This document shows positions 37,471 through 48,369 of a stretch of DNA of 64,000 bases, one piece after another. The position numbers and the translations under genes were made by a program. The stretch's first letter is position 1; the number at the start of each line of letters is the position of its first letter. The notes under the pieces were generated by a model. It was not told the DNA's origin. It worked only from the letters and a program-made list of their open reading frames with translations, and did no database searches. This DNA comes from Pratylenchus scribneri (lineage: Eukaryota; Nematoda; Chromadorea; Rhabditida; Pratylenchidae): the NCBI GenBank assembly GCA_030063045.1, contig JAQSEB010000055.1, positions 1,612,001 to 1,676,000 of the forward strand. The letters are read 5' to 3'.

Positions 37471-38760
37471 TGATAACAAGAAAAGTTATTTTGATGATCA
37501 ATGATTTTCTTTTTTAATATTATTGAATTTAATTTTAATATTAATAAATATTTCCATTTTATAATTTTGTAATATTTTTTAGTAAAATTTTTGTTACATA
37601 CCCTTGATGAATTTTTCTCCAAGAAATAGAAATTTTCATTTAATAATTTTTAAAGCTTATCAAACCATGTTCGGACGTAAAAGTAAAAGTAAAATAAATA
37701 TAAAATTTTGAAAGTGCCAAATTCAATCTTGTCTGGGGTCTGGCTGACATCAGAAAATAATTTCTCAGTTTTTTCAGGCATAAATTATTTAGATCTTTTC
37801 CAAACAAATATTATTTCCAATTAATAAAGTTTTACAATATATTATATAGAATAAACAAATAAAAATTATTTTAATTTCAATTTCCCAAATAGATTTAAAA
37901 TGATCTCTAAAATGATGATCGGTTCTTTATTAATAATACTTACTCATTTTGTTAAATTATTCTGATTAAATATGAACTAAAAATAATTTTTAAAATATAT
38001 AAAAATTGTTTGAACAAGATTTTTAATATTAATAAGCAAGGAGAATCATCTAGCTTATCTGTGGACGATTATAAAAAAAGAAAACGGGAATGCAAATGTA
38101 GACCATTTTATATTACTCAATAATATAAATGCAAATATAATTTAAAATTTGATAAATATGTATTTTTTTATTCTTCAAATTATTTTATGTTTTTTAAACA
38201 TTTTTAGATTTTACATTTTTTTTCCAAATATTTTGTGTATCTTAAAATTTATTATGTTTTTTTTTTATACATTATGTTTCTATTTTAAAATAATTTGTTT
38301 TATGTTGCTTCAAATAATTTATTCAAAACATTAATATTTATTTCCAATTAAAAAAACCAAAATTTGCTTTCATTTGAATTTGCCTGTTGTTGGAATCGCC
38401 AAAAATGTGCATGATTGTTGAATTTTAAGCAAACATCTTTTTTAATTAAAATAACAATTCTTGGTATTTCCATTCACAATGCAACCAATTATTTGGGTCT
38501 ATCCAAGCAAAAAATACATTTATTTTGGTCATGGCAACAATTTTTCGTATAAATCGTGAGAATTGGCAACCACAAATTAAGAACACCATAAAAAAAATGC
38601 AAGATAACCCATATAAATTTTAAATCTTTAGAAAGTGCATTTTCTTTTTTATTTTCAAATATTTGATGATTTCTCATAAAATACAAATGTAAAAAATATG
38701 TCTGGAATGCTAGCATGTGATTAAAAATAATATTTTTCCCTAAAATTTGTCCCACAAAAA
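37471..38760. other. Intergenic region sharing a duplicated block with 40.6-41.4 kb
   Basis: No gene is seen. Parts are repeated upstream of the second Srg-like gene: GCCAAATTCAAT-CTGTCTGG near 37715 and 40690, CTATTTTAAAATAATTTGTTTTAT near 38280 and 40929, and ATTCTTGGTATTTCC near 38458 and 41100. The Srg-like duplication therefore included upstream DNA. Confidence 0.65.
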
Positions 38761-39917
38761 ATGTCATTGGAATCAATTTTGCTGCTGATTGCCTCTCTCC
38801 GCAATCAATTCATCATTTTCTCCATCGCCATCAGTTTGCCCTCAATTTTGTTGTATTTGGCCGAAATATGCATCATTTTGCGGCATAAACAATTCCGTAG
38901 CAAATCATTTTATGTACTTATCCTCTTTAGAGCAATCCCGGTAAATATAGAAATTATTTTATTTTTTTACTTTCATCGGCAGAATTTAATCTACACCTTG
39001 ACTTCCTATTATTTCTATCGAATGCCCATTTTATTTGGCTATTTTTTGTATCCAATTTATCAAAATCTGCCAAATTTGATGTTGCGAATGACATTTTTTT
39101 GGGTACGTTACACATTGTGGGCTGATTATTTGGCCACAATTTTTATGCTCCTAAATCGATGGACCGCAATTAAAATGCCTCCACGACATAAAATGGTTTA
39201 TGCATTTATTGATTAATTAATTAATTTATTCTAATAGATTTGGCGAAAATATCTAATTTATGCAACAATCATAATCTACGGACTCCCATTCATTTCATCT
39301 TTTGAACATTTTTTTATAAATGCTATCAATCAAATTGATACGGCAAATGGCGATAATTCGAATAATAGTTTTTTTATTAAGCAAGAATCACAGCCCAGCC
39401 TCCCAATAAATGCTATGTTTTCATCAGCTTCCATGCTTATTTGTATTTTCATTAACATCGCCATTTTACTTGAATATCGAAAACATCAACAAATAACAAA
39501 GACTCAAACAAATCAGAAAAAAGTGGATACGAAATTGTTGGCCTATGCATTGATTACATTTGTGGGACATATTATTATGGCATTTTATTATGTGAATTTT
39601 GCATATTATATAAATATTTGATAGACTATTTTGTGAATTAATTTTTTAAAGTTTAATTGATTCAGGTTCTAATTTACGTAGCTGGAACCATGAAAGATAA
39701 TCCTGAAATGATTGGTGCCGTTTATACACAGTATCCATGGATGAATGACTTTGGCAGTGTAGTTTTACCAAGTTGGCTCCTTTTCTGGGCCAGTGGTTCA
39801 TTTCGAAGCCAAATGATCGCCGATTTTCTGCCAAAATTTTGTCGAAAGATGTTCAAGAAAAATATGACTGAAATTGAAACTACTCCAGTCATTAGTTTGA
39901 AGAATGAGACTCATTGA
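38761..39917 (+). CDS. Srg-like chemoreceptor GPCR, copy E (4 exons, 332 aa)
   Basis: Exons 38761-38940, 38983-39195, 39238-39591, 39666-39917, all phase 0. Seven membrane segments are visible. Family-type signatures are SLPSILLYLAEICIILRHKQ (TM1 end), FMLLNRWTAIKMPPRHKMIW (TM3 to loop 2), the long KHQQITKTQTNQKKVDTKLL loop 3 and VLPSWLLFWASGSFRSQMI (TM7). These fit the nematode Srg/Srv serpentine receptors. Introns are tiny; intron 1 is 42 bp and has no stop in frame, so retention would add 14 residues rather than truncate. Copy F at 41.4 kb is its tandem duplicate. Confidence 0.8.
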
Positions 39918-41428
39918 AGAAAGAATAATAGAAATGAAAATGAAAAAACAAATTTTGGTTCATTTGTGTTTGATAAAAACATAAAATTATTGTAAAAAAA
40001 TTATGAACATTGAATTTATTTATTTGTTGTCTCTTTGTATTTCCTACCGATAAGAAGTATAGTCTTCTGCTGCTGTCATCTTTGAGTTAATTTAACCCGA
40101 GTTTAGGGCTGGCTAAACCGTGTTTTTTTTAATAAGAGTTAATAAAAGAGGGGAAAATGAAAGACTCCTTAGGTTATCTTAAACTATGTTGGCAGTCGTT
40201 AATTATTCATCAAGTCATAACTGTTTCTTATTTCGATCTTTTCGAAAATTTTTCATAAGTTACGATTACAAATATTCGAGCTCGTAGAGAGGAATCGAAT
40301 GATATTACCACAAATTATATTAACCCGGATTTAAAATATCCCACTTTTATGTTTTAACTAAAAGATGATCATCGTGATTAATATTTTAGCCCGAGTTAAC
40401 CCGGGTTTAGCTTCTATAACCCCAAGATGAGCATAAGGCCCCAACGTAAGCAATTTTTTGCGCAGAAAATATTTATGGAATTCTATAGCCAATATGTATT
40501 AATTCATATTCCTTTTTTATAATTATTATTCAAAAAAAGTCAATAAGAAACATCTGTCCAATTTAATAAAATTTTATTAAAAAATAAAAGTACAACCTCA
40601 AATATTTCAGCAAATGAAAATCAAATTTAATTAATGCTATCTTTCGTAAATGTGAAATATATAATAATATGTAAAATTTTGAAAGTACCAAATTCAATGC
40701 TGTCTGGCATACATCAGACAATAAATAAATTCATGTTTTTTCCATCCAACAACCAATTATTTAGGTCAGCAATTCATAGAAAAATTATTCCTTCCATTTG
40801 AAATTAATTATATGATAGAATGAACATTTAAAAGTAATTTTAATCACACAAAAAATTTTAAACATTTTACATTTTTTTTTTATATTTTGTGTATTTTCTA
40901 ATTTATTATTGTTTTTTATAAAATGTTTCTATTTTAAAATAATTTGTTTTATATTGCTTCAAAATAATTTATTCAAAACATTATTATTTATTTCCAATTA
41001 AAAAACCAAAATTTGTATTTGAATTCGTTTGTTGATGTAATCACCAAAATATGCATGATTCTTGAATTAACCAAAATATCTTTTCCAATTAAAATAACAA
41101 TTCTTGGTATTTTCCTTCAAATAACAATTCTTGTTATTTCCCTTCAAATTCCAACCAATTAATTCTATTTATTCACATAAAATAATACATTTTTTTGACA
41201 ATGTGAAAAATTTTATGCACCATGTGTTGTTATAGGCATGACAGATTTTGGAAGATTTTAAAAAACTACAAAATAGTCCCAATAAAAGTACATTTTCAAT
41301 TTTCAATTTCAAAGATTTGACTTCTCTAGAAATACAAATATTATTTAAAATAGATTTAATTTTTTCCAATCTACTTATGATTAATGCCAATTTAAAATAA
41401 TATTTTTGCGTATACTTTTTCCACAAAA
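39918..41428. other. Intergenic region between the Srg-like pair
   Basis: No gene is recognised. It contains the duplicated upstream block described for 37471-38760. Between about 40080 and 40440 there are scattered inverted words (GGTTATCTTAAACTATGTT, TTAACCCGAG/TTAACCCGGG) that may be an old element. Confidence 0.5.
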
Positions 41429-42616
41429 ATGTCATTGGAATCAATTTTGCTGCTGATTGCCTCTCTCCGTAATGAATTCATCATTTTTGCAATTGCCATC
41501 AGTTTGCCCTCAATTCTGTTGTATTTGGCCGAAATATGTATCATTTTGAGGCATAAACAATTTCGTAACAAATCATTTTATCTACTCATCCTCATCAGAG
41601 CAATCCCAGTAAATATAATAAATTATTTTATAATAATATTAATTTCTCGCCAGAATTTAATCTACACATTGAATTCATATTATACATATCGATTGACCAT
41701 TTTATTTGGCAATTTTCTATATTCATTTTATCAAAATCTGCCAAATTGGATGTTGCGAATGTCATTTTTTTGGACTCGTTACACAATGTTGGCTGATAAT
41801 TTGGCCACAATTTTTATTCTCCTAAATCGATGGACCGCAATCAAAATGCCTCCACGACATAAAATGGTTTATGCATTTATTGATTAATTAATTAATTTAT
41901 TCTAATAGATTTGGCGAAAATATCTTATCCATGCTACAATCACAATCTATGAACTTCCAATTTTTCCTTTGAACATTTTTTTGTAAATGCTATCAATCAA
42001 ATTGATATGGCAAATGGCGATAATTCGTCTACAAGTTTTTTTATTGTACAAGAACATCAGCCAGCCTATCCAATAAATGCAATGTTTTCTTCCGCCTTCA
42101 TGCTTATTTGTATTTTCATTAATATTGGCATTTTATATGAATATCGAAAACATCAACAAATAACAAAGACTCAAACAAATCAGAAAAAAGTGGACACAAA
42201 ATTGTTGGCCTATGCATTGATTACATTTTTGGGACATCTTTTGATGGCAATATATTATGTAAATTTTACATATTTTAAATATAAAAAAGTATATAATTAA
42301 CAAAATATTTGATTTGAAAATACAAATATTTGATTGAGCTATTTAGTAAATTTTAATTTTGATTCAGGTTCTAATTTACCTGGTTGGAACCATGAAAAAT
42401 TCTGCATTGATTGGTAGCATTTATATCCATTATAATTGGATAATGGACTTTGGCAATGTAGTTTTGCCAAGTTGGCTCCTTTTCTGGGCCAGTGGTTCAT
42501 TTCGACGCCAAATGTTCGCCGATTTTCTGCCAAAATGTTTTAGAAAAATATTCAAGAAAAATTTGATTGAAATTACTCAAGTCATTAATTTAACGAATTT
42601 GAATGGGACTCATTGA
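41429..42616 (+). pseudogene. Srg-like chemoreceptor copy F with 4-nt deletion (frameshift in exon 3)
   Basis: Homologous exons 41429-41608, 41654-41866, 41909-42258, 42368-42616 match copy E. Exon 3 is 350 nt against 354 nt in copy E. The difference lies just after 41959, where copy E has 12 nt between its CCA and TTTGAA words and copy F has 8. The frame then hits TAA at 41984-41986. Downstream sequence (KHQQITKTQTNQKKVDTKLL and VLPSWLLFWASGSFRRQMF) remains open and conserved, so the lesion is recent or a sequencing error. Without TM4-TM7 the product would not be a receptor. Intron 1 is 45 bp and also free of stops. Confidence 0.75.
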
Positions 42617-42773
42617 AGGAAGAATAATACAAATGGAGATCAATTTAATTTTTCGCTCATTTTTGCTTGATAATTTTGTATAAAATTATATGGCAATTTA
42701 TAATTAAAATTGATGTGAATGTATTATGGGAAATTCATCATCATGTCTGGGTCTGGGACAATAATACAAATAA

Positions 42774-43741
42774 TGTCGCTCCGGGGCCAAAATGTGATTG
42801 GGGAGGTGTTGGCCAAATCCCGCCGGCCGGGAGGTCCGGGATTCTCCCCTGCCTCGGATGGGGACCGGAGGCGGCATGGATGCCGGATTAAGACCAAAGG
42901 GGGTGTAGGGGGCTCCACCCAGTCATTTGGAGGGGACTGGGACCCGAGGCCAATGCAGGGGCCAAATTGAGGCGGCTGGGGCTGGTTTGCGCCAATTGGG
43001 TGGAAAGCTGGAAGGAAAAGGAGGGGGAAGGAATAGGGAGAGGATGGGGAAAGGGGATGAAGAAAAGGGGAAATGCCATGAATGGCTGGGGGTGATCGGT
43101 GGGAATTGCCGATCCCCGAGAATCGAAAGTTGGGCAAGCTGACCGGCCCTTGTAGGAAAAAACGACGGCTGGGGCCAAAAATGGCGGATTCATCCCACCC
43201 TCCTAATAAGAAGACAAACTCAATTTATTTCCCCATTTCCAAAATACACAAATTAATACAGATTTTATTGGCGGCGAATAAAATGGAAATGTGAAAATGG
43301 GGGAAAAACATGTGTGGATGAGAGGGGGAAAATCGAGGGGAAAATGCAGCGGCGGCATTGGCAAATTCCAGCAGGAGAGGAGGCGCAGCCAAAGTGGCCA
43401 GAAGAGGAGGGGAAGCGCTGGGGGCGAAACTGGACGGATTGGGCTGGATTGAAGGGGGAACTGAAGGCAGACTGAACTGGACTCGACTGATGGATGGGGG
43501 AGGGGCCAGGGTTTTTAATCCCCCGGGGGAAGTGGCAGATCAGCCAATGATGGACATGGAGAGGCGGGGCAATGTTGAATTGCGGAAGGAAGAGAAGGCT
43601 CTTCCTATGGCCAAATGGAAGGAAGGGGAAATGGCCATAGAGGGAAAAGGCCCCGGGAGGATTGGGCCTCAATGAGGCATGGGGGGGGGGGGGGGGTAAT
43701 CCATTCATTCCCCAATCACACAATTCGCTTGATTAGCGACA
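42774..43741 (-). repeat. 3' LTR (element orientation)
   Basis: 968 bp, TG...CA ends with 7-bp inverted termini. Contains a 16-G run at 43681-43696. Differs from the other LTR at about 43107 (G/A) and 43370 (C/A). Confidence 0.92.
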
Positions 43742-43751
43742 CTCCCCCTCC
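43742..43751 (-). other. Polypurine tract of the LTR element
   Basis: On the minus strand GGAGGGGGAG directly precedes the 3' LTR, the expected position of the plus-strand priming tract. Confidence 0.75.
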
Positions 43752-44651
43752 GGCCCAGCGCGAAGAAGAAGACCAGTCCAGGAGCAAGACGGCAATGTAT
43801 GATGGCCAATGCAAGTGTTGGCAGCTTCTGGCAGCAAGGATGACCATTGGATGGGAGGAAAATGGGGAAGGAAAATGGGGCACAAATGAAATAAAAATGA
43901 GAAATAAATAAAAACAAATGAAAACGGGGGAGGGGAATGGAAGGAGGGAAGCCAGCCTTGAATCCATTTCATTTATCTGAAAAAGGAAGAGGGAAAGGGA
44001 GGTGAGGATCCCTCGAGATTTGATGATGTCCGGCAATGGGGGATTGGTCCATAAAATGGAGGGGCGCCTTCGGAGTGGCGCGCAAAGGAAGGCCATATCC
44101 AAATTTGTCAAAGAAAGGAGTGGTCATTGGCGAATAAGGGGGGCCAATGGTGAATTTGGCCAAAAAGGGGAGGCCATTGATGGGTTGGCCTGGACCAATC
44201 AAAGGAGAAATGATTGTGGGAAGGGGGCAGCAAATGATAGCAGGAGGGGGAGCAAATGAGGAAAGTGGAATCCATCTTGGCTCCAATCAAAGAGTGTTGA
44301 TTGGGGGGAAGAAGGAGGCCAAGGCCACAGCAGAGGCGGCCATTAAGAAAGGCCAATCAGGGAGGGAAATTATTGGGGGAGGAAATAAAAAATGGAAAGG
44401 GAGGGAGGCGAAAGCCATGGCGAAGATGGCGAAAAGGAGGAAGGAAAAGGCCACGGCAAGGAGTGGCATGGAAGGGAAGGTAAAAGTCATAAAGCCACAG
44501 CAGAGATGGCATAGAAGTGGGCCAAAATGGGGAAGCCACGGCAAAGGGAAAGGCCAAATACCCCTTTGGTATGATTGGGATAAGGGGGAGAGTGGTTGAA
44601 GAAGGAGGAATGCAGAGGCCTTAGCAAGGACGGCAGAAAAGGGGAGGTCTA

Positions 44652-45974
44652 CTATTCCCAAATAATTGGAGGAATAGGGGAAGATGGTGAGAGATCGGAT
44701 GATGGGAGAATTTCCAATTCTTGGCGGCTTTCGCAGTGGATTTGGGTGGCCGAGGAATGGGCTAACATTGGAGGTTGGCAGATTTCGGGTTTGGTTAGGG
44801 CACAGGGACGCTTGGTGACGCGTTCGATTTCCTCCATTTCCGCCACGAATTCGCCCAACTCCCGGCGCCAATAGGCCAAGTTCCAAACAATCCCGGTGCG
44901 GCGTTCGGATTTGCAAAGCTCGGAGAGGACAGAGGGGGGTAATTTGGATTTAAGGACCCGGAGGAGGGCGGGATCATCGAGGAGAGAACCTCTCCCTTCC
45001 AATTGGCGGCAATTATTGTCGAGAATGTCGACAAAATCCCGAAGGGCCGATGCGGTGTCTCTGACCGGGGGGAGTTCCATTAATTGGTCCAGTAGTCGGT
45101 CAGTACGCCGACGGGGATCTCCGAATCGATGCTGGAGGGCCTCAACAACGAGGGGATAGTTTTCCCCGGTACAGTCATATCCGGAGACTGCGGAATGTGG
45201 GGCACTTCCCTTCACAAGCTGTCCAAGAAGGTAGGAGAGCTTGATGTGGTCGGGCAAGTCGGGGTTGCTGTGGACGGCGAAGTCAAAGACTTGCCAGAAC
45301 TGGGGCCATTCGGCCGGATCGCCAGAAAATTCAAGAAGGCGCACCTTTGGCAATTGGACAATTGGTGGCGGAATTGGGGAAGGGGTGCGCGAATGGGGGA
45401 GTAAAGCAGGCTGCAATTCAGGTGGAGGCAAGGGTGGCCATGAAGTGGCAATAAATGAAGGAGGGGGAGGCAACAAATTGCCTTGGGCCACGGAATTGGA
45501 CTCCCCAAGGGAGTGGTCACTTTGCTCCTCCTTCACTGTCAGTCGGGAAAGTTGGGAGGAGGCCAAGGAGAGAGCCTCGGCATTTTCCATTTCGGCAGCC
45601 ATGTTGCGGCGCAAATCCTCGGCTAAATTTAGGGCTCGCTGGAGGAAATCGGCAACCGGTTCGCCGGTGGGTTGGAAGAGGTGAAAGACATCGCCTTCGG
45701 CTGAAGCCCTTCGGGCGCTTAGGCGGGAAAGCATTGAAGTCCATTGGCCCAAATGATGCTGGCCGGCATCGACTTCGACTTGAATTGCTCGAATGAGCAT
45801 AAGGGCGGTGCCCCAGCGCTGGGCTTGCCAAGCCTCAATATCGCCTTGGGGAGGAGGTTCTAGGGCAAGCCCATGGGCTTGGGACATGAAATGCTGGAGG
45901 CGGTGTATGATGCCATTAAGGGCCATCCGAAAAGGAAGGGAAGCCACAGACTCGTTGGCCTCAACCTTGATCAT
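44652..45974 (-). CDS. Retrotransposon gag-like protein with DUF1759-type domain
   Basis: An open frame runs from 46244 to 44652 (530 codons). The ATG at 45974 is the likely start (MIKVEANESVASLPFRMALN), giving 440 aa, because the upstream 90 codons are compositionally odd. The second half is typical of BEL/Pao gag (DUF1759, PF03564): LPKVRLLEFSGDPAEWPQFW, then IKLSYLLGQLVKGSA, YPLVVEALQHRFGDPRR and DLDNNCRQLEGRG-type residues. It should form the capsid-like particle. No CCHC knuckle follows, and no pol frame is joined to it. The stop is real in this copy; the roughly 900 nt after it are noncoding. Confidence 0.85.
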   Translation of the reverse strand: MIKVEANESVASLPFRMALNGIIHRLQHFMSQAHGLALEPPPQGDIEAWQAQRWGTALMLIRAIQVEVDAGQHHLGQWTSMLSRLSARRASAEGDVFHLFQPTGEPVADFLQRALNLAEDLRRNMAAEMENAEALSLASSQLSRLTVKEEQSDHSLGESNSVAQGNLLPPPPSFIATSWPPLPPPELQPALLPHSRTPSPIPPPIVQLPKVRLLEFSGDPAEWPQFWQVFDFAVHSNPDLPDHIKLSYLLGQLVKGSAPHSAVSGYDCTGENYPLVVEALQHRFGDPRRRTDRLLDQLMELPPVRDTASALRDFVDILDNNCRQLEGRGSLLDDPALLRVLKSKLPPSVLSELCKSERRTGIVWNLAYWRRELGEFVAEMEEIERVTKRPCALTKPEICQPPMLAHSSATQIHCESRQELEILPSSDLSPSSPIPPIIWE

Positions 45975-46920
45975 TTTGTAGGGAATTATTTGTTGGGGAC
46001 GCGATGAGCAATAGAATGAGCTTTTCGCTTTTTGAAATGGAAATGGAATGAGATGGCCCCTTGGTTGGGGGAGGGCTAGTTGGGCTTGGATGGTTAGGAA
46101 AGGGGAAGGCCGATGAACTTTGGTGTCCACCGATTTCCAAAGCAAAATGTTGAAAAGGGGAAGGGGAAGGAATTCGCGAAGGGGTAAAACGCGGAAGGTG
46201 AAGGGGAAACCAACCCATTGGGTTGGTTTACAAAACGTGTCCATTGGACATGTTTACGGCGAATCGCGAAAAATGGTGAACAAAAATGGAACACGAAAAG
46301 GGATGTGTTGGGGATGTGGGGCCAACCCAGTGGATGGGGTGGCTGACACGAAAGGAAGGGAGGATGGGGGTAAAGATGGCCAGATGCGATTAGCCAATAT
46401 AGGCGAAGGGAATGCGCCCCAGAATGGAAGGAAGTGAAATGGGAATAAAGGAAGGGGTTGTTTGTTGGTCGCGGAATTGGACCGTGGCAGGAACGCAGAA
46501 GGAGGAGGCGATTGGGAAGGGCAAAGGAGGAAAGCGCCGGCAGGGGCAGCGATGGGACAAAGGAAGGAAAAGGATGGTCGCTCGGCCAAATTGGAATGAA
46601 TGGAGCAGGAGGAATGGAGGGAAAGGGAATAGGCCAAAGGAAAGCCAGCGCAGCTGTAGGAAGTGGCCGCAGTAAAGGCCAATGGAAAAGGGAAGGGGAA
46701 TGGAGGCAGGGTGCCGATTGGGAATGGAAAGGGAAGGGAAGAATGGCGGCTGCGAGGTCGATGGGGAAAGGAAGGAATGTGGCGGCGCGGCCAACGCGAT
46801 TTGCCTAGGAAGAGAACCGGCGAGGCAAATCATGTGAATATAGTACCCGGCTGGAAGAAATGCTATTCGCGCGGCTGGATGGAGCGGAACGGAAAGCCTG
46901 GCTGGGTGAGTTGAATTTGC

Positions 46921-47030
46921 GCTAGCCTAACTGGATGGGGCGAATTTTGCGCTAGCCTAACTGGATGGGGCGAATTTGCGCTAGCCTAACTGAATGGGGC
47001 GAATTTTGCGCTAACTTAGTTGGACGAAAC
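46921..47030. repeat. 30-bp tandem repeat in the retroelement leader
   Basis: Three units of 29-30 bp with core GCTAGCCTAACTGGATGGGG plus a degenerate fourth lie between the 5' LTR and gag on the element's own strand. Confidence 0.85.
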
Positions 47031-47381
47031 GGAAGAAATTAAATTGTGCCGATGCGCAAAGGGGAGGCGCGAAATTGGCTAATAAGCTCAGCTGGATTTG
47101 AGCAATTTGGACGGGAAAGGATTTGCCTGTCTGGGGGAGGCGAAATGGATTGGAAATACGCAGAATGGGGAAAGCAAATTTGGAGATTACCTGGCTGGAT
47201 GAAACAAGTGGAAGGAAAGAAAATTGCCTGGTTCTGAGAAGCAAAATTTGTGGAAAAAAGGGGAAGAAGCGCGAAGGAAAACGCAGAAATATGGGAAGAG
47301 GAAAAAATGGGTGGGGGAATGGGATTCGAAATTGAAGGAAAAGGATGAAAGGGAAGGAAGGGAGCGAACGAAAATCGAAGG

Positions 47382-47399
47382 GACCCGTACGGGGCTCCA
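47382..47399 (-). other. Candidate primer-binding site
   Basis: On the minus strand TGGAGCCCCGTACGGG starts two bases after the 5' LTR. TGG matches the CCA end of a tRNA. I could not assign the tRNA. Confidence 0.5.
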
Positions 47400-47401
47400 T
47401 T

Positions 47402-48369
47402 TGTCGCTCCGGGGCCAAAATGTGATTGGGGAGGTGTTGGCCAAATCCCGCCGGCCGGGAGGTCCGGGATTCTCCCCTGCCTCGGATGGGGACCGGAGGC
47501 GGCATGGATGCCGGATTAAGACCAAAGGGGGTGTAGGGGGCTCCACCCAGTCATTTGGAGGGGACTGGGACCCGAGGCCAATGCAGGGGCCAAATTGAGG
47601 CGGCTGGGGCTGGTTTGCGCCAATTGGGTGGAAAGCTGGAAGGAAAAGGAGGGGGAAGGAATAGGGAGAGGATGGGGAAAGGGGATGAAGAAAAGGGGAA
47701 ATGCCATGAATGGCTGGGGGTGATCGATGGGAATTGCCGATCCCCGAGAATCGAAAGTTGGGCAAGCTGACCGGCCCTTGTAGGAAAAAACGACGGCTGG
47801 GGCCAAAAATGGCGGATTCATCCCACCCTCCTAATAAGAAGACAAACTCAATTTATTTCCCCATTTCCAAAATACACAAATTAATACAGATTTTATTGGC
47901 GGCGAATAAAATGGAAATGTGAAAATGGGGGAAAAACATGTGTGGATGAGAGGGGGAAAATCGAGGGGAAAATGCAGCGGCGGCATTGGCAAATTCAAGC
48001 AGGAGAGGAGGCGCAGCCAAAGTGGCCAGAAGAGGAGGGGAAGCGCTGGGGGCGAAACTGGACGGATTGGGCTGGATTGAAGGGGGAACTGAAGGCAGAC
48101 TGAACTGGACTCGACTGATGGATGGGGGAGGGGCCAGGGTTTTTAATCCCCCGGGGGAAGTGGCAGATCAGCCAATGATGGACATGGAGAGGCGGGGCAA
48201 TGTTGAATTGCGGAAGGAAGAGAAGGCTCTTCCTATGGCCAAATGGAAGGAAGGGGAAATGGCCATAGAGGGAAAAGGCCCCGGGAGGATTGGGCCTCAA
48301 TGAGGCATGGGGGGGGGGGGGGGGTAATCCATTCATTCCCCAATCACACAATTCGCTTGATTAGCGACA
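47402..48369 (-). repeat. 5' LTR (element orientation)
   Basis: 968 bp, nearly identical to 42774-43741; 16-G run near its end. It should carry the element's promoter, reading leftward. Confidence 0.92.

Larger units (their letters stand above)
42774..48369 (-). mobile_element. BEL/Pao-type LTR retrotransposon, non-autonomous (gag only), young insertion
   Basis: Two 968-bp LTRs (42774-43741 and 47402-48369) begin TGTCGCT and end AGCGACA, and are flanked by the 5-bp duplication AATAA (42769-42773, 48370-48374). The LTRs differ at only two positions that I could find, implying recent insertion. The coding strand is minus: gag at 45974-44652, a purine tract next to the 3' LTR, and a TGG-starting primer site two bases inside the 5' LTR. 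The internal region is only 3660 bp and I find no protease, reverse transcriptase, RNase H or integrase. It is far more GC-rich than its surroundings, with a strong purine bias on the plus strand. Mobilisation in trans by a full-length relative is inference. Confidence 0.9.

Noticed and set aside
42724..48351. Many long plus- and minus-strand frames besides gag in the retroelement
   Set aside because: High GC and purine skew make stops rare. The frames in the LTRs occur identically in both LTRs and show Pro/Ser or Gly/Lys low complexity only.
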